Shown here: in pieces, positions 1-9,093 of the stretch
Layout of the letters: each line of letters starts with the position of its first letter
Numbering within the stretch: position 1 is the first letter of the stretch
Assembly (NCBI RefSeq): GCF_007750395.1
Contig: NZ_CP036281.1
Location: 5,107,001 to 5,171,000 of the forward strand
Source of the DNA: Polystyrenella longa
GTDB lineage: Bacteria > Planctomycetota > Planctomycetia > Planctomycetales > Planctomycetaceae
DNA length: 64,000 bases
Direction: 5' to 3'
Program-made: the position numbers and the translations under genes
The notes under the pieces: model-generated
What the model saw: only the letters and a program-made list of their open reading frames with translations
What the model was told of the DNA's origin: nothing
Databases searched by the model: none

Positions 1-2365
1 CGCCATGTTCACCCAGACGAACACAAATAGCGCGGGAGATGGTTAAGTCCCCATGATGAAAAATTCCCGCCTGAACGGAACCAAGCTCTGTCTCATTCCA
101 GCGATCGTCGGCCCAGGTTTCTTCTGTTTGGTTTCCCCAGTGGCCGAACTCGCCCCCATCCAACCCCGGATGTCCGGGGATAAGGTGTGGGACTGTCTCC
201 TGTTGCCTGAAGTGCTCCGCCTCTTTGGCATAGAAGTCATATAACCGATCCCGGTTCATATGCTCCTCCCAGTTCGGCCAGTCCTCGGGGGAGAGCGGTC
301 CGCGATCGTATTCGAAACTGGCCGGTCCATGAACGTGCAACCGGGCCATTAATAATTCGACCGCATCGAGTGACGCAGCCTGATCTGTACCCAGAGTCGA
401 GACGAATTGAATCAAGTCGAGTTGTTGTTGGCGCGACATGGCGGAAGTCAGTCCTTCCGGCATGAGTGTACTCCCCGGAATGTGCTCATCGATTTCGTCT
501 GTCGAAATTGTCGTTGTTTCATCCGAGGCGGGATTCTTCAATACGAATTCGTCTTCAGTTTTAGTTGTTAGATACCCGGAGAGAATTTTCCCTTCATCCG
601 TGATGATGGAATGCGAAACGTATTCTGGTTTGACATCACGTTTCGGCCAGAAAATCGATTCCACGATTTCATTCGGTTTGCGATCGACACCAATCTTCGT
701 CAGATCGGGGCCAATGGTGCCGCCATGTTCTCCCAGTTTATGGCAGGAGATGCAGGCCGACTTCGCTGAAGTAAAAACCTCCAGCCCCCTGGCGGCGTCA
801 CCTTCTTTTCGCGCTGAGGCGATGTACTCAGACACCACTGCGGGGTCGTATAGTAACTCCACAGGTTTTGCTGCTTCCGGGGAAGCGGGGGATTTGACTG
901 TTCCTGATATACTGTTCCACACAAGCAATAGATTTTCGTCATCGGGCAATGCGTCTGCTGGTGCTGGTGCTTTATCGCTGGTCCCCTTGATGATTTGAAC
1001 CTGTTGAATTTCACCATTAGTGAAGACTCTTCCTTCGACCAAACGACCAATGCCAAACCCACCTGGGACCGGTGCCTGATTCATAGATTTGACGGGTTGA
1101 TCTACCACCTGCTTACCATCGATGTACAACCGGACCCGGTTGGGTTCAAATTGCATGGCGATTTCATGCGACTTGCTATCGCAGATCATGGTCTCACTAT
1201 GAACATGATCGGGAGCATAACCAGGTAGATAAACAGACAGTTTGCCACTTTCGGGTTGCGTGAACAATTCCCAGTGCGTACCCGATCGTTTCTCTTCGTT
1301 TGCAAGGAGAATCTGATATCCATTGCTCGGAGCAAGCTGAGCCTGACATGCTATCGTCAGTGGTAAAGTGCGATAAGCGACATTCCCCTTGAGGACATGA
1401 CCTGCGTTCGCAGGGGGAGCAGTTGATGTCGTTTTTGTGGCGGGCTTTTTCCAGGAACGGTATTTTGGCGGAACTCCGGCCGGGTTCCCCTTCAACTGAT
1501 TCATCAACCAGTCGAGACCCTCCAGATTATCTTGTAGTCGCAGACGCGTATCCACCGAAGTATCGTGATCGAGAATTCCAACGGGACCTTGCCACCCACT
1601 TTGGGCGATGGTGGTGAGCAATTGCAGGTCAAGTTCTCCTGCACCAAGTGGCACAATCTTTTGGCCCTGTTGATCACCACCAGGCACCATTCCATTCAGA
1701 TTGAGCGTCAATAAATAAGGTTTCATCTTCTGCAATAGCGATTCAAATCGGTCGACGTGCGCATGTCCATGATGCAGGTTGTACACAATACCGACGTTGT
1801 CGAGATTCAATTCCTCAATGATTTCGATTTGATTTTCAGGTTCACCAAACCAACCACCGTGGTTGTACAAAGCGACCTGACAGCCTGCTTCGGCGGCGGC
1901 CTCGGCAATGGGACGCAAACGTTCGGCTTCCGTTTGAACACGTTGCCTTTGCTCTGCTGCAGAATTCGTCGGTGCTCCACCACCGGTAATCCACAGTTGC
2001 GGGTGGACTTCATGCTTACGAAAGATCTCCAGCGTCATTTTAGCTTCTTCATTCAGCACGCCCGGAAACCACCACGCTGTCAGTTCAATCTTTCTGGATT
2101 GCAGCGCCTTGATTTCATCCTCGAATGTTGGCACATGCTCGGCTCGATAATCGTAAGCGAGTCGCTGGATGCCCAACTCGGCCAGCATCGCCGCGCGTGC
2201 TTCCGGCCCCCGTCTTTCACTATCAAAAGGGACCACACACCAGGCGACCAGGTTGTCTCGGTTAAAGAGATCGAGCTTAAACACCTCCTCCGACCGTGTA
2301 GATGAAAAAGAAAACAAGGCAATCAAAAAGGCGAAAACTAATCGTGTGCTGACGCGACCGGGCAT
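1..2365 (-). CDS. Large secreted multidomain protein: sugar isomerase-like TIM barrel, LamG-like domain, PVC-type cytochrome c (C-terminus off the window)
   Basis: The frame is open from the ATG at 2365 to the window edge (788 residues seen; no stop). An N-terminal hydrophobic stretch looks like a signal peptide. Residues about 30-300 resemble sugar phosphate isomerase/epimerase TIM barrels (conserved NHGGW and LHHGHAHVDRF). Residues about 360-480 look like a concanavalin/LamG-type domain of the sort seen in planctomycete DUF1080 proteins. Residues 538-542 are CISCH, a c-type heme site, followed by GPDLT and a LMPEGL segment, the pattern of the Planctomycetes/Verrucomicrobia heme-binding domain. 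The part nearest the edge (HPGLDGG, GHWG) begins a further module, possibly DUF6797. The likely role is periplasmic carbohydrate oxidation, which is inference. The start is chosen because the signal peptide follows it directly; there is no clear ribosome binding site. Confidence 0.82.
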   Translation of the reverse strand, partial: MPGRVSTRLVFAFLIALFSFSSTRSEEVFKLDLFNRDNLVAWCVVPFDSERRGPEARAAMLAELGIQRLAYDYRAEHVPTFEDEIKALQSRKIELTAWWFPGVLNEEAKMTLEIFRKHEVHPQLWITGGGAPTNSAAEQRQRVQTEAERLRPIAEAAAEAGCQVALYNHGGWFGEPENQIEIIEELNLDNVGIVYNLHHGHAHVDRFESLLQKMKPYLLTLNLNGMVPGGDQQGQKIVPLGAGELDLQLLTTIAQSGWQGPVGILDHDTSVDTRLRLQDNLEGLDWLMNQLKGNPAGVPPKYRSWKKPATKTTSTAPPANAGHVLKGNVAYRTLPLTIACQAQLAPSNGYQILLANEEKRSGTHWELFTQPESGKLSVYLPGYAPDHVHSETMICDSKSHEIAMQFEPNRVRLYIDGKQVVDQPVKSMNQAPVPGGFGIGRLVEGRVFTNGEIQQVQIIKGTSDKAPAPADALPDDENLLLVWNSISGTVKSPASPEAAKPVELLYDPAVVSEYIASARKEGDAARGLEVFTSAKSACISCHKLGEHGGTIGPDLTKIGVDRKPNEIVESIFWPKRDVKPEYVSHSIITDEGKILSGYLTTKTEDEFVLKNPASDETTTISTDEIDEHIPGSTLMPEGLTSAMSRQQQLDLIQFVSTLGTDQAASLDAVELLMARLHVHGPASFEYDRGPLSPEDWPNWEEHMNRDRLYDFYAKEAEHFRQQETVPHLIPGHPGLDGGEFGHWGNQTEETWADDRWNETELGSVQAGIFHHGDLTISRAICVRLGEHG

Positions 2366-2550
2366 AATTCCAATTCCATCAAATAAAGCTGCCGGGGAAC
2401 ACTATATTGCATCAATTTATGTGCAAAAGAACTGATTCAAAGAGTTAATATTCAAACTATTGTACGACGCGGCTAAATACCATTATCATGGTCGGAATTC
2501 ATGGACAGATTGTCAGAACATATTTAATAACTTAGATTCGCGATTTCGTC

Positions 2551-3375
2551 ATGGAAACCCATTCCTCTGATTCACCTTACTTATATTCTTTTGATCCATG
2601 GCCTGACATCGAAGTTCATACCGAATGGGGTGAGACTGGTACCGCACTTGCCAGTGAAAGAGGCGACTTGGTCGTAATCGTGGATGTACTTTCATTTTCG
2701 ACGACACTGGCAGTTGCTTGCGGTCATGGCGCGACTATTCTCGTCTATTCCACTGAAGAACTCGAAATAATGGGAGGTCGCGACCAAGCAACAAGAGACT
2801 TGAATGCCGAAATCATCTCTAGAACGAGAACCTCTGATCCAGCGTTTTTTTCTCTCTCACCAGCTAGTTTGTCACGGTGCCCGAACGGAACTCGTTTAAT
2901 TGTGACATCACTGAACGGAGCCCGTTGTGTGGCTCACGCAGGAGCCAGGCTTCCCAGCGTCATCGGTTCGCTGAGAAACAAAACAGCTACTGCCCGATAC
3001 ATAATTCACCTCTTGCAAACAAACCCGAACATCCAGCGAGTTACTCTCGTTTCCTGTGGAGAACATTGGTCATCTATTCTTCCCGAACAGAATGGATGGC
3101 GTCCGGCACTTGAGGACCAGATCGGCGCTGGTGCTATTGTGTCGGAGTTGGGCGAATGCGGCTTATCCCTCTCAGCGGAATCACAATCAGCCAATGCTAT
3201 ATGGCAATCTGTGAAATCGGAGATTTCGGAGGCATTGCTGTCGTCAGTAAGCGGACGGGAACTCGTAGAGAAAGGCTTCCAAGAAGACGTACTATTGGCT
3301 GCCGAAGTCGACAATGAAAAATTTGCCGTCGTCGAAACCAAGCCGGGAAGTCGCGAGTTTAAAGCGTTCCACTAA
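2551..3375 (+). CDS. comB: ComB-like 2-phosphosulfolactate phosphatase family protein
   Basis: The 274 residues carry the hallmarks of the ComB family: a VIVDVLSFSTT segment near residue 45, TSLNGA near 122 and SCGEHW near 168. ComB hydrolyses 2-phosphosulfolactate to sulfolactate in the coenzyme M pathway, but many bacteria without coenzyme M carry homologues whose substrate is not known, so the family call is firmer than the reaction. It is probably cytoplasmic, as no signal peptide is seen. It stands alone, divergent from the heme protein at 1-2365 and convergent with lptE, whose stop lies 16 bp beyond its own. Confidence 0.75.
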   Translation: METHSSDSPYLYSFDPWPDIEVHTEWGETGTALASERGDLVVIVDVLSFSTTLAVACGHGATILVYSTEELEIMGGRDQATRDLNAEIISRTRTSDPAFFSLSPASLSRCPNGTRLIVTSLNGARCVAHAGARLPSVIGSLRNKTATARYIIHLLQTNPNIQRVTLVSCGEHWSSILPEQNGWRPALEDQIGAGAIVSELGECGLSLSAESQSANAIWQSVKSEISEALLSSVSGRELVEKGFQEDVLLAAEVDNEKFAVVETKPGSREFKAFH

Positions 3376-3391
3376 GTTCGAGACATCCCTG

Positions 3392-3976
3392 TTACCAGGG
3401 GGCTTCCATGCCTTCGACGATCTGGCGGGCGAGGCCGTCGACGGCGTCTTTAGTGGCAGTGGCGAGGCTGTGGCCCACTTCCGGGGCGAACTCGGCGTTG
3501 GCGATCAGGTGCGTCGTCTGTCCATTCAGGGGGATCGTGTTCTGCGAAATGACCTGCCCTGTTCGGGCATCTTCCCATTTCATTTCGACGGCCACAGAGA
3601 GCTGCAGTTCCCGTGGATCGTCAAACGAGGTTTCACCCAGGACATCTTTGCGAACTTCGACAATCGTCCCGACCAGTCGTGTGTCGGCGTAGGGTTCTTT
3701 CGCCAGACGAAGATGCGACTGGGATTGAATCTCTTTTTGCACCGCTTCGGTCAATTGATACTCGAGACCACGCCGATAGCTGTTCGTTTTGAACATCGGG
3801 ACGGCGACCGTCCGGTACTGAGGAGGATGCGGTGAACCGACGCGATAACCGCAACCTGCCGCGCTTAATAAACCAATCAGGAACACCATCGCGCAACATT
3901 GCCGTACGCCGACCCGACGAAAGATATTTTCTTCCGGACAGAGGAACAGGACGATGTGTCGGAGACGGGTTAACAT
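3392..3976 (-). CDS. lptE: LptE-like LPS-assembly lipoprotein
   Basis: This 194-residue protein has a hydrophobic segment ending in a lipobox-like SAAGC followed by GYR, then PPQYRTVAVPMFKN-type sequence and an LVGTIVEV strand pattern typical of LptE (LPS-assembly lipoprotein, COG2980). LptE plugs the LptD outer-membrane barrel in LPS export. The ATG at 3976 gives an unusually long N-region of about 29 residues rich in Arg; an internal Met at 3889 would remove the positive charges needed for export, so the upstream start is kept. It lies 61 bp downstream of the BamD-like lipoprotein gene on the same strand, probably one envelope-biogenesis transcript. Confidence 0.78.
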   Translation of the reverse strand: MLTRLRHIVLFLCPEENIFRRVGVRQCCAMVFLIGLLSAAGCGYRVGSPHPPQYRTVAVPMFKTNSYRRGLEYQLTEAVQKEIQSQSHLRLAKEPYADTRLVGTIVEVRKDVLGETSFDDPRELQLSVAVEMKWEDARTGQVISQNTIPLNGQTTHLIANAEFAPEVGHSLATATKDAVDGLARQIVEGMEAPW

Positions 3977-4037
3977 TCGTGGCTGGGTACTTTATGGAGC
4001 AGATTTCTTATTCAGATTACTTTTAACAGTGCCCTGA

Positions 4038-5531
4038 CTACAGTAGTTGACGAATAAATTCCTCTTCTTCAGAATCCGGGGCGGATTCAAACTCAGGGAC
4101 GAGTCGTTCTGCACCTTCCGGTTTATCAGGAACGGCCTGAGGTTCTTCTCGTTTTTTCCAGGGGAACCAGCTTCCGCCCGATTTCTGAGGCTGTTCGGCT
4201 GTCTTGTTCGAAGCTTCCCACTGCCGCTGATCCCCTGCGGATGGAGAGCCTTCTTTCAGTGGTTTCGCGTCGTTCATCTGATCCTGACTGAACGGTCGTG
4301 GGATCGAAGGTAAGCGAAGTTCGCGTGAAGGTGATTCTACGTTTTCACCGAGCTGAGCCAGTTTCTGCCGCGCCAGGTCAGCCGATTCCGAACTGGGATA
4401 CCGACGAAGAAGTTCGCGACATTGAATCTGAACCGCTTTCGGGTTCTTTTTCTTTTCCCAGAAAAGCGCCTTTTGCCATTCCTTGCGAGCTTCTTCTTCG
4501 TAAATCATGCGGAGTTCTTCTTTGAGCATTTCCTTTTCAGGCAGGTCTTTGAAGATTCGCAGTGTGCTCTCTTTCAAGTCGCGAGCGGCCAGCAATTGTT
4601 GACCATCGTATTCTGGACCCTGGTAGGCGACCAGCTTGGCATGACTGCCGAAGACGAACGCATTCTGGAAATGAGGGCTGTCTGGATATTCGTTTCGTAT
4701 AATAGTAAAGAAGTTGTCCGCTTCGACGTAATCTCCTTTTCGTAGATAATAACTGGCCGTCATCATTAGGGCGTCATCTGCCAGGGGACCCGTTGGATCC
4801 TTCAGCCAGACGGAACGGAGTGCTTCAATCGCACGTCCGTCGGTGTCGAAGTAAGGTCGCGATCGATCTCGGAGGTTCGGAACGAGAGCATATCGCTGAC
4901 TGAGTGGTTTCTCGCGATTCTTGCGGGCAGAATCTTCCGCTGTCGCCAGCGCAGGTTGTTTACCCGGTTGTTCGAAATCGACCTGTTGAATTTCATTCGG
5001 GGTGACGATCTCTTCGAAGTTCAACCAGTATCGGCCAATCTGGAAGAGTCGCTGCGTTGTTTGTGTCGTGTGGCGTGTTGACGGATAGGCATTCAGCAGC
5101 TCGTCAAAACTGTCCTGTGCCTGCGGATACCGTTTCTGTTGAAACTGGCATTCGGCCATCATGAACATACTATCTTCCTGCAGCGCACCATCTTTCGTCG
5201 CTTTGGAAAGTTGTTTGAAGGCCTTTTCCGCTTCGGAGAACTTACCCTCATCGTGCAACTTCGAGGCACGTTTATATTCCGGATTTCGTTCGGAGAAGGC
5301 GTACCCTCCCGTGGAACCTGTCGAGGAACCCCGCGCGCCGATCGGCAGAATGCGTTCAAGAGGCCCTTTAATATCATCGGTCGAGGCCAATTCGTCCGCT
5401 GTAGCGCGGTTGCGAAAACCCATGCGGCTCATGTCGAGACCAGTACGGCAGCCACTCATACCACCAAGTAATGTCATCATTGACACCGCGGCAATGAGAG
5501 CGGATCGACTGATCGTCAGTAGATGCTTCAT
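4038..5531 (-). CDS. BamD-like TPR outer-membrane lipoprotein
   Basis: The 497-residue protein starts with a signal peptide ending in a lipobox (GGMSGC), then contains TPR-type helical repeats: one block at about residues 75-150 and another at about 245-365. The pattern resembles BamD/YbgF-type lipoproteins that scaffold outer-membrane protein insertion. It is about twice as long as a typical BamD because of an inserted central region and a charged, Pro-rich C-terminal tail (Glu-rich, ending EEEEFIRQLL). The frame stays open to 5609, but the ATG at 5531 puts a Lys-starting n-region immediately before the hydrophobic stretch. It precedes lptE on the minus strand. The BamD role is inferred from architecture; a different TPR lipoprotein is possible. 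Confidence 0.68.
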   Translation of the reverse strand: MKHLLTISRSALIAAVSMMTLLGGMSGCRTGLDMSRMGFRNRATADELASTDDIKGPLERILPIGARGSSTGSTGGYAFSERNPEYKRASKLHDEGKFSEAEKAFKQLSKATKDGALQEDSMFMMAECQFQQKRYPQAQDSFDELLNAYPSTRHTTQTTQRLFQIGRYWLNFEEIVTPNEIQQVDFEQPGKQPALATAEDSARKNREKPLSQRYALVPNLRDRSRPYFDTDGRAIEALRSVWLKDPTGPLADDALMMTASYYLRKGDYVEADNFFTIIRNEYPDSPHFQNAFVFGSHAKLVAYQGPEYDGQQLLAARDLKESTLRIFKDLPEKEMLKEELRMIYEEEARKEWQKALFWEKKKNPKAVQIQCRELLRRYPSSESADLARQKLAQLGENVESPSRELRLPSIPRPFSQDQMNDAKPLKEGSPSAGDQRQWEASNKTAEQPQKSGGSWFPWKKREEPQAVPDKPEGAERLVPEFESAPDSEEEEFIRQLL

Positions 5532-5770
5532 TATGTTATCCATTGTCATCCATAACACGGATCCAGTTACCGGCGGTGGGCTATCTAAGTGTTGACCTGC
5601 TGGCATCAATGCCAGACAGCACTCAGGGGGACATCAACATCCATGTTGATCATCCGGTAGATCTTTCACCTCCAGATTATCGGCTGTGAAAAACCAGATT
5701 ACAGGTTCATTTAAAAATTCAGGAGTCAGTATCTGTCTCTGGAGACAGTAGTCAGTAAATTCAATATCGG

Positions 5771-6523
5771 TCAAAGTCGAAGGTATCGGCTCATTTTGGA
5801 ATCGCGTCCCATAACATACCGAATCGAGGCTGTCACAACCCGCCGCATTTCGGCGTATTGTTTGTCTGATATCTGTAAATTCTTCATCGACCCTCCGTTT
5901 TCCTCGGAGAGACGCCTAAGAATCGCCAGCGTACCAGTTTGAATTTCAGGTTGAGATTGGTGTTCTCTTTTCTGACATTCTCTACAAATCAGTCCTCCTT
6001 GAGACACCCAGAATCCAAACCGGGCATCTCCTGCTTCCGCAGGTTTTCCGCATGCCATACAGGCATCGAATAAAGGAAGATGACCTGTCTCACGTAACAG
6101 GGCCAGCTCGAACTTTAACAAAGTTATCTTGTGATCCGGTTCATCCGACAGGCTGCTCAGGGTCCGTACAGCGATGTCGTACAATTCCGGATTCGGGTCG
6201 TATTCTTCTGTGAAACTGGAGAGCAATTCAGCGACGTAATAGCCACCATACAAGCCCAACAGGTTCCGTCCGTTTGGCTTAAACCGTTGCTGCAATTGAG
6301 CTTCGGTTAATATATCCAGTCCAGACGAGGATTTGCGGATGAAGACTATCCGACATACGGCCAACAGGTCAATAGCAGCCTCGAAGGGACCTTTTAGCCG
6401 TTTTGCCCCTTTTGCCACGGCGGAGATTTTACCGAAGTCGCGTGAAAAGAAGGTGACGACCTTGCTCGACTCGCTCCAGTCCGCCAGCCGGATGATCATG
6501 GCGTCCGTTTTTTCACTCGACAT
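5771..6523 (-). CDS. recO: DNA repair protein RecO
   Basis: RecO helps load RecA at gaps together with RecR in the RecF pathway. The 250 residues show the N-terminal OB fold (MIIRLADWSESSKVVTFFSRDFGKISAVAKGAKR) and the C-terminal helical part with a four-cysteine zinc site (CMAC and CREC) and an FG segment between them. The length matches the family. The frame continues upstream to 6601, but the ATG at 6523 gives the usual RecO N-terminus. It is followed after about 240 bp by the BamD-like gene on the same strand and is divergent from the DUF442 gene. Confidence 0.92.
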   Translation of the reverse strand: MSSEKTDAMIIRLADWSESSKVVTFFSRDFGKISAVAKGAKRLKGPFEAAIDLLAVCRIVFIRKSSSGLDILTEAQLQQRFKPNGRNLLGLYGGYYVAELLSSFTEEYDPNPELYDIAVRTLSSLSDEPDHKITLLKFELALLRETGHLPLFDACMACGKPAEAGDARFGFWVSQGGLICRECQKREHQSQPEIQTGTLAILRRLSEENGGSMKNLQISDKQYAEMRRVVTASIRYVMGRDSKMSRYLRL

Positions 6524-6688
6524 GGTGTTCGCTCGACTTGGAAAGTCATCTATTTCAAAGAGTAAGGAAGAATTCAATACGACTCTCGACAATTCAAGCA
6601 AGTGCGCCTTGCCTCTGCGGGTATCGGTCGTGAATTATAGAAGAGGCCCCTCAATTCACCTACCCAGACAACCTCCCCTGGAGACACT

Positions 6689-7306
6689 ATGTCGACTTTC
6701 AGAAAAACATTTTTAGTATGCCTGCCTGTGGCGCTGCTGGCTGGCAGCCTGTTCTTTTCTTCCGGTGCCGACGCAGAACCGAAACCAGCCGGGAATACTC
6801 CAGCAGATAAAATCGAACCAGGCTCCCAACTGAAACCAACCGAGCTGGACGGAATCCGCAAAGTTCATCAGTTCGGTCCGACCTTACTGTGTGGTCAACC
6901 TGACAAGGAAGCCCTGAAGAATGCGGCGGAAAATGGAATCGAAGTGGTTATCACACTCCGCAAAGAATCTGAGATCAATTGGGACGAAGCCGATTACGTC
7001 GAGAGCCTGAGCCTGAAATTTCACCAGTTGGGTTTCCAGCTTCCCGAATCGCTCTCCGACGACATTCTGGACAAGTCTCGGGAACTGCTTCGAAATACGG
7101 AGGAATCCCCAGTGATGCTGCATTGTGCCTCAGCGAATCGAGTCGGAGCTGTCTGGGCCGCGCATCGCGTTCTGGACCATGGTGTCGATTGGCAAACCGC
7201 AATGAAAGAGGCTAAGCAGGTCGGCTTGCGAAATCCCGGCTATGCAGAACAGGTACAGGATTACATCAAACGCAAACAGGTCGATTCAAACGCTGAGAGT
7301 AAGTGA
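6689..7306 (+). CDS. Exported DUF442 / protein tyrosine phosphatase-like protein
   Basis: The 205 residues start with a signal peptide (about residues 1-29, ending GADA). The mature part begins with a segment like the DUF442 (beta-lactamase hydrolase-like) phosphatase fold: QFGPTLLCGQP near residue 60, VVITLRKESE near 90, and a P-loop HCASANRVG near residue 145. The Cys and Arg are four residues apart, the spacing of DUF442 proteins rather than the CX5R of classical tyrosine phosphatases. The substrate is unknown. Export to the periplasm is unusual for a phosphatase of this fold. It starts about 165 bp from recO, on the opposite strand. Confidence 0.72.
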   Translation: MSTFRKTFLVCLPVALLAGSLFFSSGADAEPKPAGNTPADKIEPGSQLKPTELDGIRKVHQFGPTLLCGQPDKEALKNAAENGIEVVITLRKESEINWDEADYVESLSLKFHQLGFQLPESLSDDILDKSRELLRNTEESPVMLHCASANRVGAVWAAHRVLDHGVDWQTAMKEAKQVGLRNPGYAEQVQDYIKRKQVDSNAESK

Positions 7307-7441
7307 GTTCGTCCCCTGGGAGGAAAGTTACTGGGCGACTAGAGCGCATTCCAGATAACCATAGAGTGTTCTGGCGGCGTAGCCTGCTGTATTTAAGTGC
7401 TTTTCGGGAACGAGAGCCGCCACACTTATCCTGGACAGGAT

Positions 7442-7687
7442 CTAATTATCGCGTGACACGGCGTCTGACTGATTCTCTTCGGGGGACTCCTGCTCCGATT
7501 TTGTAAAGTCCACACGCTGAGCCGATTGCGGGACGAATTCGTCAATCAGCTTCATAATGGGTTGCTCTTCTTTACACGAGCAGCGGACCGTCGTCATGTC
7601 ACCGGGTCGGCGGGCTTCGCGTTTGCAGACAGGGCATTTCCACACTCGGCGGACGTCAATTTTGTTGCGAAAATCAGGACCTTTGAT
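7442..7687 (-). CDS. Small zinc-ribbon protein, possibly initiated at AUC
   Basis: This small ORF encodes a CPVC knuckle and an RCSCKEE segment (Cys pairs about 18 residues apart), so a zinc ribbon is likely; the C-terminus is acidic and Ser-rich. A GTG at 7645 gives 67 residues, but the frame continues upstream through a well-formed stretch (KGPDFRNKIDVRR) that looks like coding sequence. An AAGGAG Shine-Dalgarno at 7700-7695 lies 7 nt before an ATC at 7687, which would give 81 residues. No ATG, GTG or TTG fits that ribosome binding site. Function unknown; it lies between the DUF442 and DUF368 genes on the opposite strand. Confidence 0.6.
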   Translation of the reverse strand: MKGPDFRNKIDVRRVWKCPVCKREARRPGDMTTVRCSCKEEQPIMKLIDEFVPQSAQRVDFTKSEQESPEENQSDAVSRDN

Positions 7688-7806
7688 GGCCTCTCTCCTT
7701 GTCAGCCGCGAAGGGACTTGTCAGTCTAATTTCCAAAGCGTTACGATCGCAGCCCGGGTATCCCACAGCTATCAGAACGACATTGAAGAACAAATAAAGT
7801 AGGACT

Positions 7807-8751
7807 ATGAAAAACGACCTGTTGATGGTGGCCCGAGGTTTTTTAATGGGCGGAGCCGATATTATCCCGGGGGTTTCCGGCGGCACCATCGCCTTGATTG
7901 TCGGCATTTATGAACGGCTTGTAAAGGCGATCAGTCATTTTGACCTCACCTTGCTCGGCCATCTGAAACGGGGCGACTTCGCCGCGGCGGTCGAACATGT
8001 CGACTTGCGGTTTCTGGCGACGTTGTTCCTCGGAATTGGAACCGGCATCGTCAGCCTGGCGAGCCTGATGCACTACCTGCTTGAACATCAGCAGCAACAT
8101 ACGATGGCCGTGTTCTTCGGGTTGATTCTCGGCTCCAGTCTGATTGTGGCTCGGTTGATTCCGGAAAAAAAAGCGGTTCACGGCATTTGCCTGCTGATCG
8201 GAATCGTAGTGGCCTATGGCATCGTGGGACTGCCGATGTTTGACAATCCCCCTGAGCACGACTGGTACTTCTTCTTCTGTGGCGTGATTGCCATCTCCGC
8301 GATGATTTTACCCGGCATCAGCGGTTCCTTCATTCTGTTGATCCTGGGGACCTACCACACCATCACCGGCTACCTGCGTGCGATGCTGGGTGGGAGCATC
8401 GAATTAACGCAACTCGGTTCTCTGGGTTGGTTTGCTCTGGGGGCCCTCGTCGGTTTGATCGGCTTCAGCAAGATTCTCCGGTGGCTGCTCGAACGCTATG
8501 AAATGCTGGTGTTGGCGACGTTGTGCGGATTTATGCTGGGATCGCTTCGCCGTATCTGGCCTTTTCAAGTCGATCGCACGCCTGAAGAATCTGAGTTCAA
8601 ACTCAAAGTCTTCGAGAACACGTTTCCAGACTTATCCGCAGGCTCGACTTGGTTTTCGCTGCTGCTGATGTTGGTCGCCTTCGGTGCAGTGATCCTGCTG
8701 GACAGAACGCAGAGGAAATATAAGAAGCAAGAACAAATCGAAAATCTCTGA
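7807..8751 (+). CDS. popT: DUF368 membrane protein (PopT-type polyprenyl-phosphate translocase family)
   Basis: The 314 residues hold about eight membrane segments. Two similar motifs, IIPGVSGGTIALIVGIYERL near residue 20 and ILPGISGSFILLILGTYHTI near residue 170, form the internal duplication typical of DUF368. Members of this family (PopT) recycle undecaprenyl phosphate across the inner membrane for cell-wall and surface-polymer synthesis; that role is from the family, not from this sequence. The ATG at 7807 is preceded by AGTAGGACT. It appears to be a single gene, followed by a 340-bp gap. Confidence 0.85.
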   Translation: MKNDLLMVARGFLMGGADIIPGVSGGTIALIVGIYERLVKAISHFDLTLLGHLKRGDFAAAVEHVDLRFLATLFLGIGTGIVSLASLMHYLLEHQQQHTMAVFFGLILGSSLIVARLIPEKKAVHGICLLIGIVVAYGIVGLPMFDNPPEHDWYFFFCGVIAISAMILPGISGSFILLILGTYHTITGYLRAMLGGSIELTQLGSLGWFALGALVGLIGFSKILRWLLERYEMLVLATLCGFMLGSLRRIWPFQVDRTPEESEFKLKVFENTFPDLSAGSTWFSLLLMLVAFGAVILLDRTQRKYKKQEQIENL

Positions 8752-9093
8752 TTTCCTTAGCGCGCGAATACTTCGCGAACGGGGGTTCTGAATGTATCGA
8801 TTAAACCAATTCTGCTGAATTCTCCTGTTGTGTCGCGCCGGTATGTCCGATGAATAGGTTGACTCGTTTCTGTAACAGTAACCTGCCACAGTCATCTATC
8901 CTTTAGGGGAAGCTGGCACTCATCCTTACGGCAGGATCACTGACTTTTACCCTACACGTTACAGCACGAGAAACTGCTTCTGGAACCCGGTCAGGTATTA
9001 AGTTCCTCCCGGATAACGCATAAAACCAGGTCAAACGCCGGTTTCAGAGCAATCTAATTTCATTCGGGGACGATTGTTTAAGGAGTCTCAGTG
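8752..9093. other. Intergenic region, no gene recognised
   Basis: This 340-bp stretch between the DUF368 gene and the small exported protein has no convincing ORF, tRNA or strong hairpin. A TGGCAC at about 8914 has no TTGC at the right spacing, so it is not a sigma-54 promoter. A good Shine-Dalgarno (AAGGAG near 9079) just precedes the next gene. Confidence 0.5.

Noticed and set aside
8914-8933. TGGCAC upstream of the small exported protein gene as a sigma-54 promoter
   Set aside because: No TTGC at the required distance.
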